From an uncultured Clostridia bacterium (GTDB taxonomy: Bacteria > Bacillota > Clostridia > Christensenellales > Aristaeellaceae), in assembly GCA_946409855.1 (NCBI GenBank), contig CAMJXZ010000229.1, positions 1-5,602 of the forward strand: a stretch of DNA of 5,602 bases, in the 5' to 3' direction. Shown in pieces: positions 5,224-5,602 of the stretch; the stretch's first letter is position 1, and each line of letters opens with the position of its first letter. The notes beneath the pieces are model-generated. The model was not told the origin of the DNA. It searched no databases and saw only the letters and a list, made by a program, of their open reading frames with translations. The translations under genes and the position numbers were made by a program.

Positions 5224-5602
5224 GGTTTGATTTCCCTGGGCTTTGTCTCCATCGTCCGCCAGGCATAATCGTAATTGATCGAATCCGTCGTATTCATCAG
5301 ATACCAGACCAGGCCGTCAAACATCCTGTCCGCCTCCGAAAGGGCGGCTTTTTGTTTTGCCAGGGAAAACGATGTCCAGACCTTTTCGGCTTCTTCCCGC
5401 CGCCCCTTGGCCAGATGCCGCGCCGCGGTCCGGTTGACTTCGGCCGCTTCCGCAAACGCTTCCGTTTCCATCCGGCGGAATACCGCGCGGACGCCGCCGC
5501 CCAGGCGGCGCCTGTCCTGCTCCGCCAGCGCGCAGAGCCGCTTCATCCGGACCGACGCCATCCGGGGGTCATAGCGCATTCCGCCCGGCGGGTCCTGGTC
5601 CA
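5208..5602 (-). CDS. C-terminal part of an unidentified protein, possibly a C69-type peptidase (5' end outside window)
   Basis: The frame ends with TGA at 5208-5210 and is open to the right edge, giving 130 residues. An ATG at 5579 exists, but coding-like sequence (DQDPPGG) precedes it without a stop and there is no well-spaced ribosome site, so this is read as the end of a longer gene. The fragment is helical and rich in Arg, Ala and Glu. A YDPRMASVRMKRL segment, then a helix with V-x-x-V-F-R-R-M-E-x-E-A-F, A-A-R-H-L-A-K-G and W-T-S-F-S-L-A-K, resembles the C-terminal region of peptidase family C69 dipeptidases or related Ntn hydrolases; the catalytic N-terminal Cys would lie outside the window, so this cannot be confirmed. 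No signal or membrane segment is seen in this part. Its 3' end overlaps that of the receiver-like gene by 16 bp, tail to tail. Confidence 0.7.
   Translation of the reverse strand, partial: DQDPPGGMRYDPRMASVRMKRLCALAEQDRRRLGGGVRAVFRRMETEAFAEAAEVNRTAARHLAKGRREEAEKVWTSFSLAKQKAALSEADRMFDGLVWYLMNTTDSINYDYAWRTMETKPREIKPYDPA
5330..5358 (+). terminator. Terminator-like hairpin for the receiver-like gene, inside the convergent gene
   Basis: On the plus strand CCGCC (5330-5334) pairs with GGCGG (5343-5347) around an eight-base loop and is followed by C, TTTTT, G, TTTT. It lies about 107 nt past the receiver-like stop and within the opposite-strand coding region, where the T-run corresponds to a Lys-Gln-Lys stretch. 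The stem is short, and no other terminator for the plus-strand gene is visible. Confidence 0.4.

Overview
The window looks like a core-genome segment of a GC-rich Gram-positive bacterium, most likely a Clostridia-type Bacillota (inferred). The grounds are AAGGAGG-type ribosome binding sites, sigma-A-like promoters, a secreted protein with a Gram-positive style signal peptide and acidic proline-rich linkers, and a compact cell-wall precursor operon. Nothing points to a plasmid, phage or insertion sequence.

Layout. Positions 1-911 (minus strand) hold the N-terminal part of a secreted protein whose 3' end lies outside the window. It has a signal peptide, a seven-residue EPEAPVT repeat, one probable Ig-like domain, then nineteen EEPxx pentapeptides. 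Positions 912-1195 are non-coding on both strands: they contain its Shine-Dalgarno site, a GC-rich leader, an extended -10 promoter with upstream A-tracts, and the terminator of the next operon. Positions 1196-4683 (minus strand) are a tight three-gene operon transcribed in the order alr (alanine racemase), a GlmU-unlike sugar-phosphate nucleotidyltransferase, and glmM (phosphoglucosamine mutase), with gaps of 22 and 19 nt and a strong terminator after glmM. Positions 4684-4815 are the divergent promoter region. Positions 4816-5223 (plus strand) encode a small stand-alone receiver-like protein. Positions 5208-5602 (minus strand) hold the C-terminal part of a gene entering from the right, overlapping the receiver gene tail-to-tail by 16 bp.

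How the genes work together. Alr supplies D-alanine for the peptidoglycan stem peptide and GlmM makes glucosamine-1-phosphate on the way to UDP-GlcNAc, so the operon serves cell-wall precursor supply. The middle gene is a nucleotidyltransferase without the left-handed beta-helix acetyltransferase half of GlmU; a sugar-1-phosphate substrate linked to the same pathway is plausible but unproven. The divergent receiver-like gene keeps the phospho-acceptor Asp and the Lys-Pro but lacks the usual acidic pair and the switch Thr/Ser, so it may be a phosphorylation-independent regulator. The least ordinary parts are the repeat-rich secreted protein and this pseudo-receiver; no clearly new system is visible.
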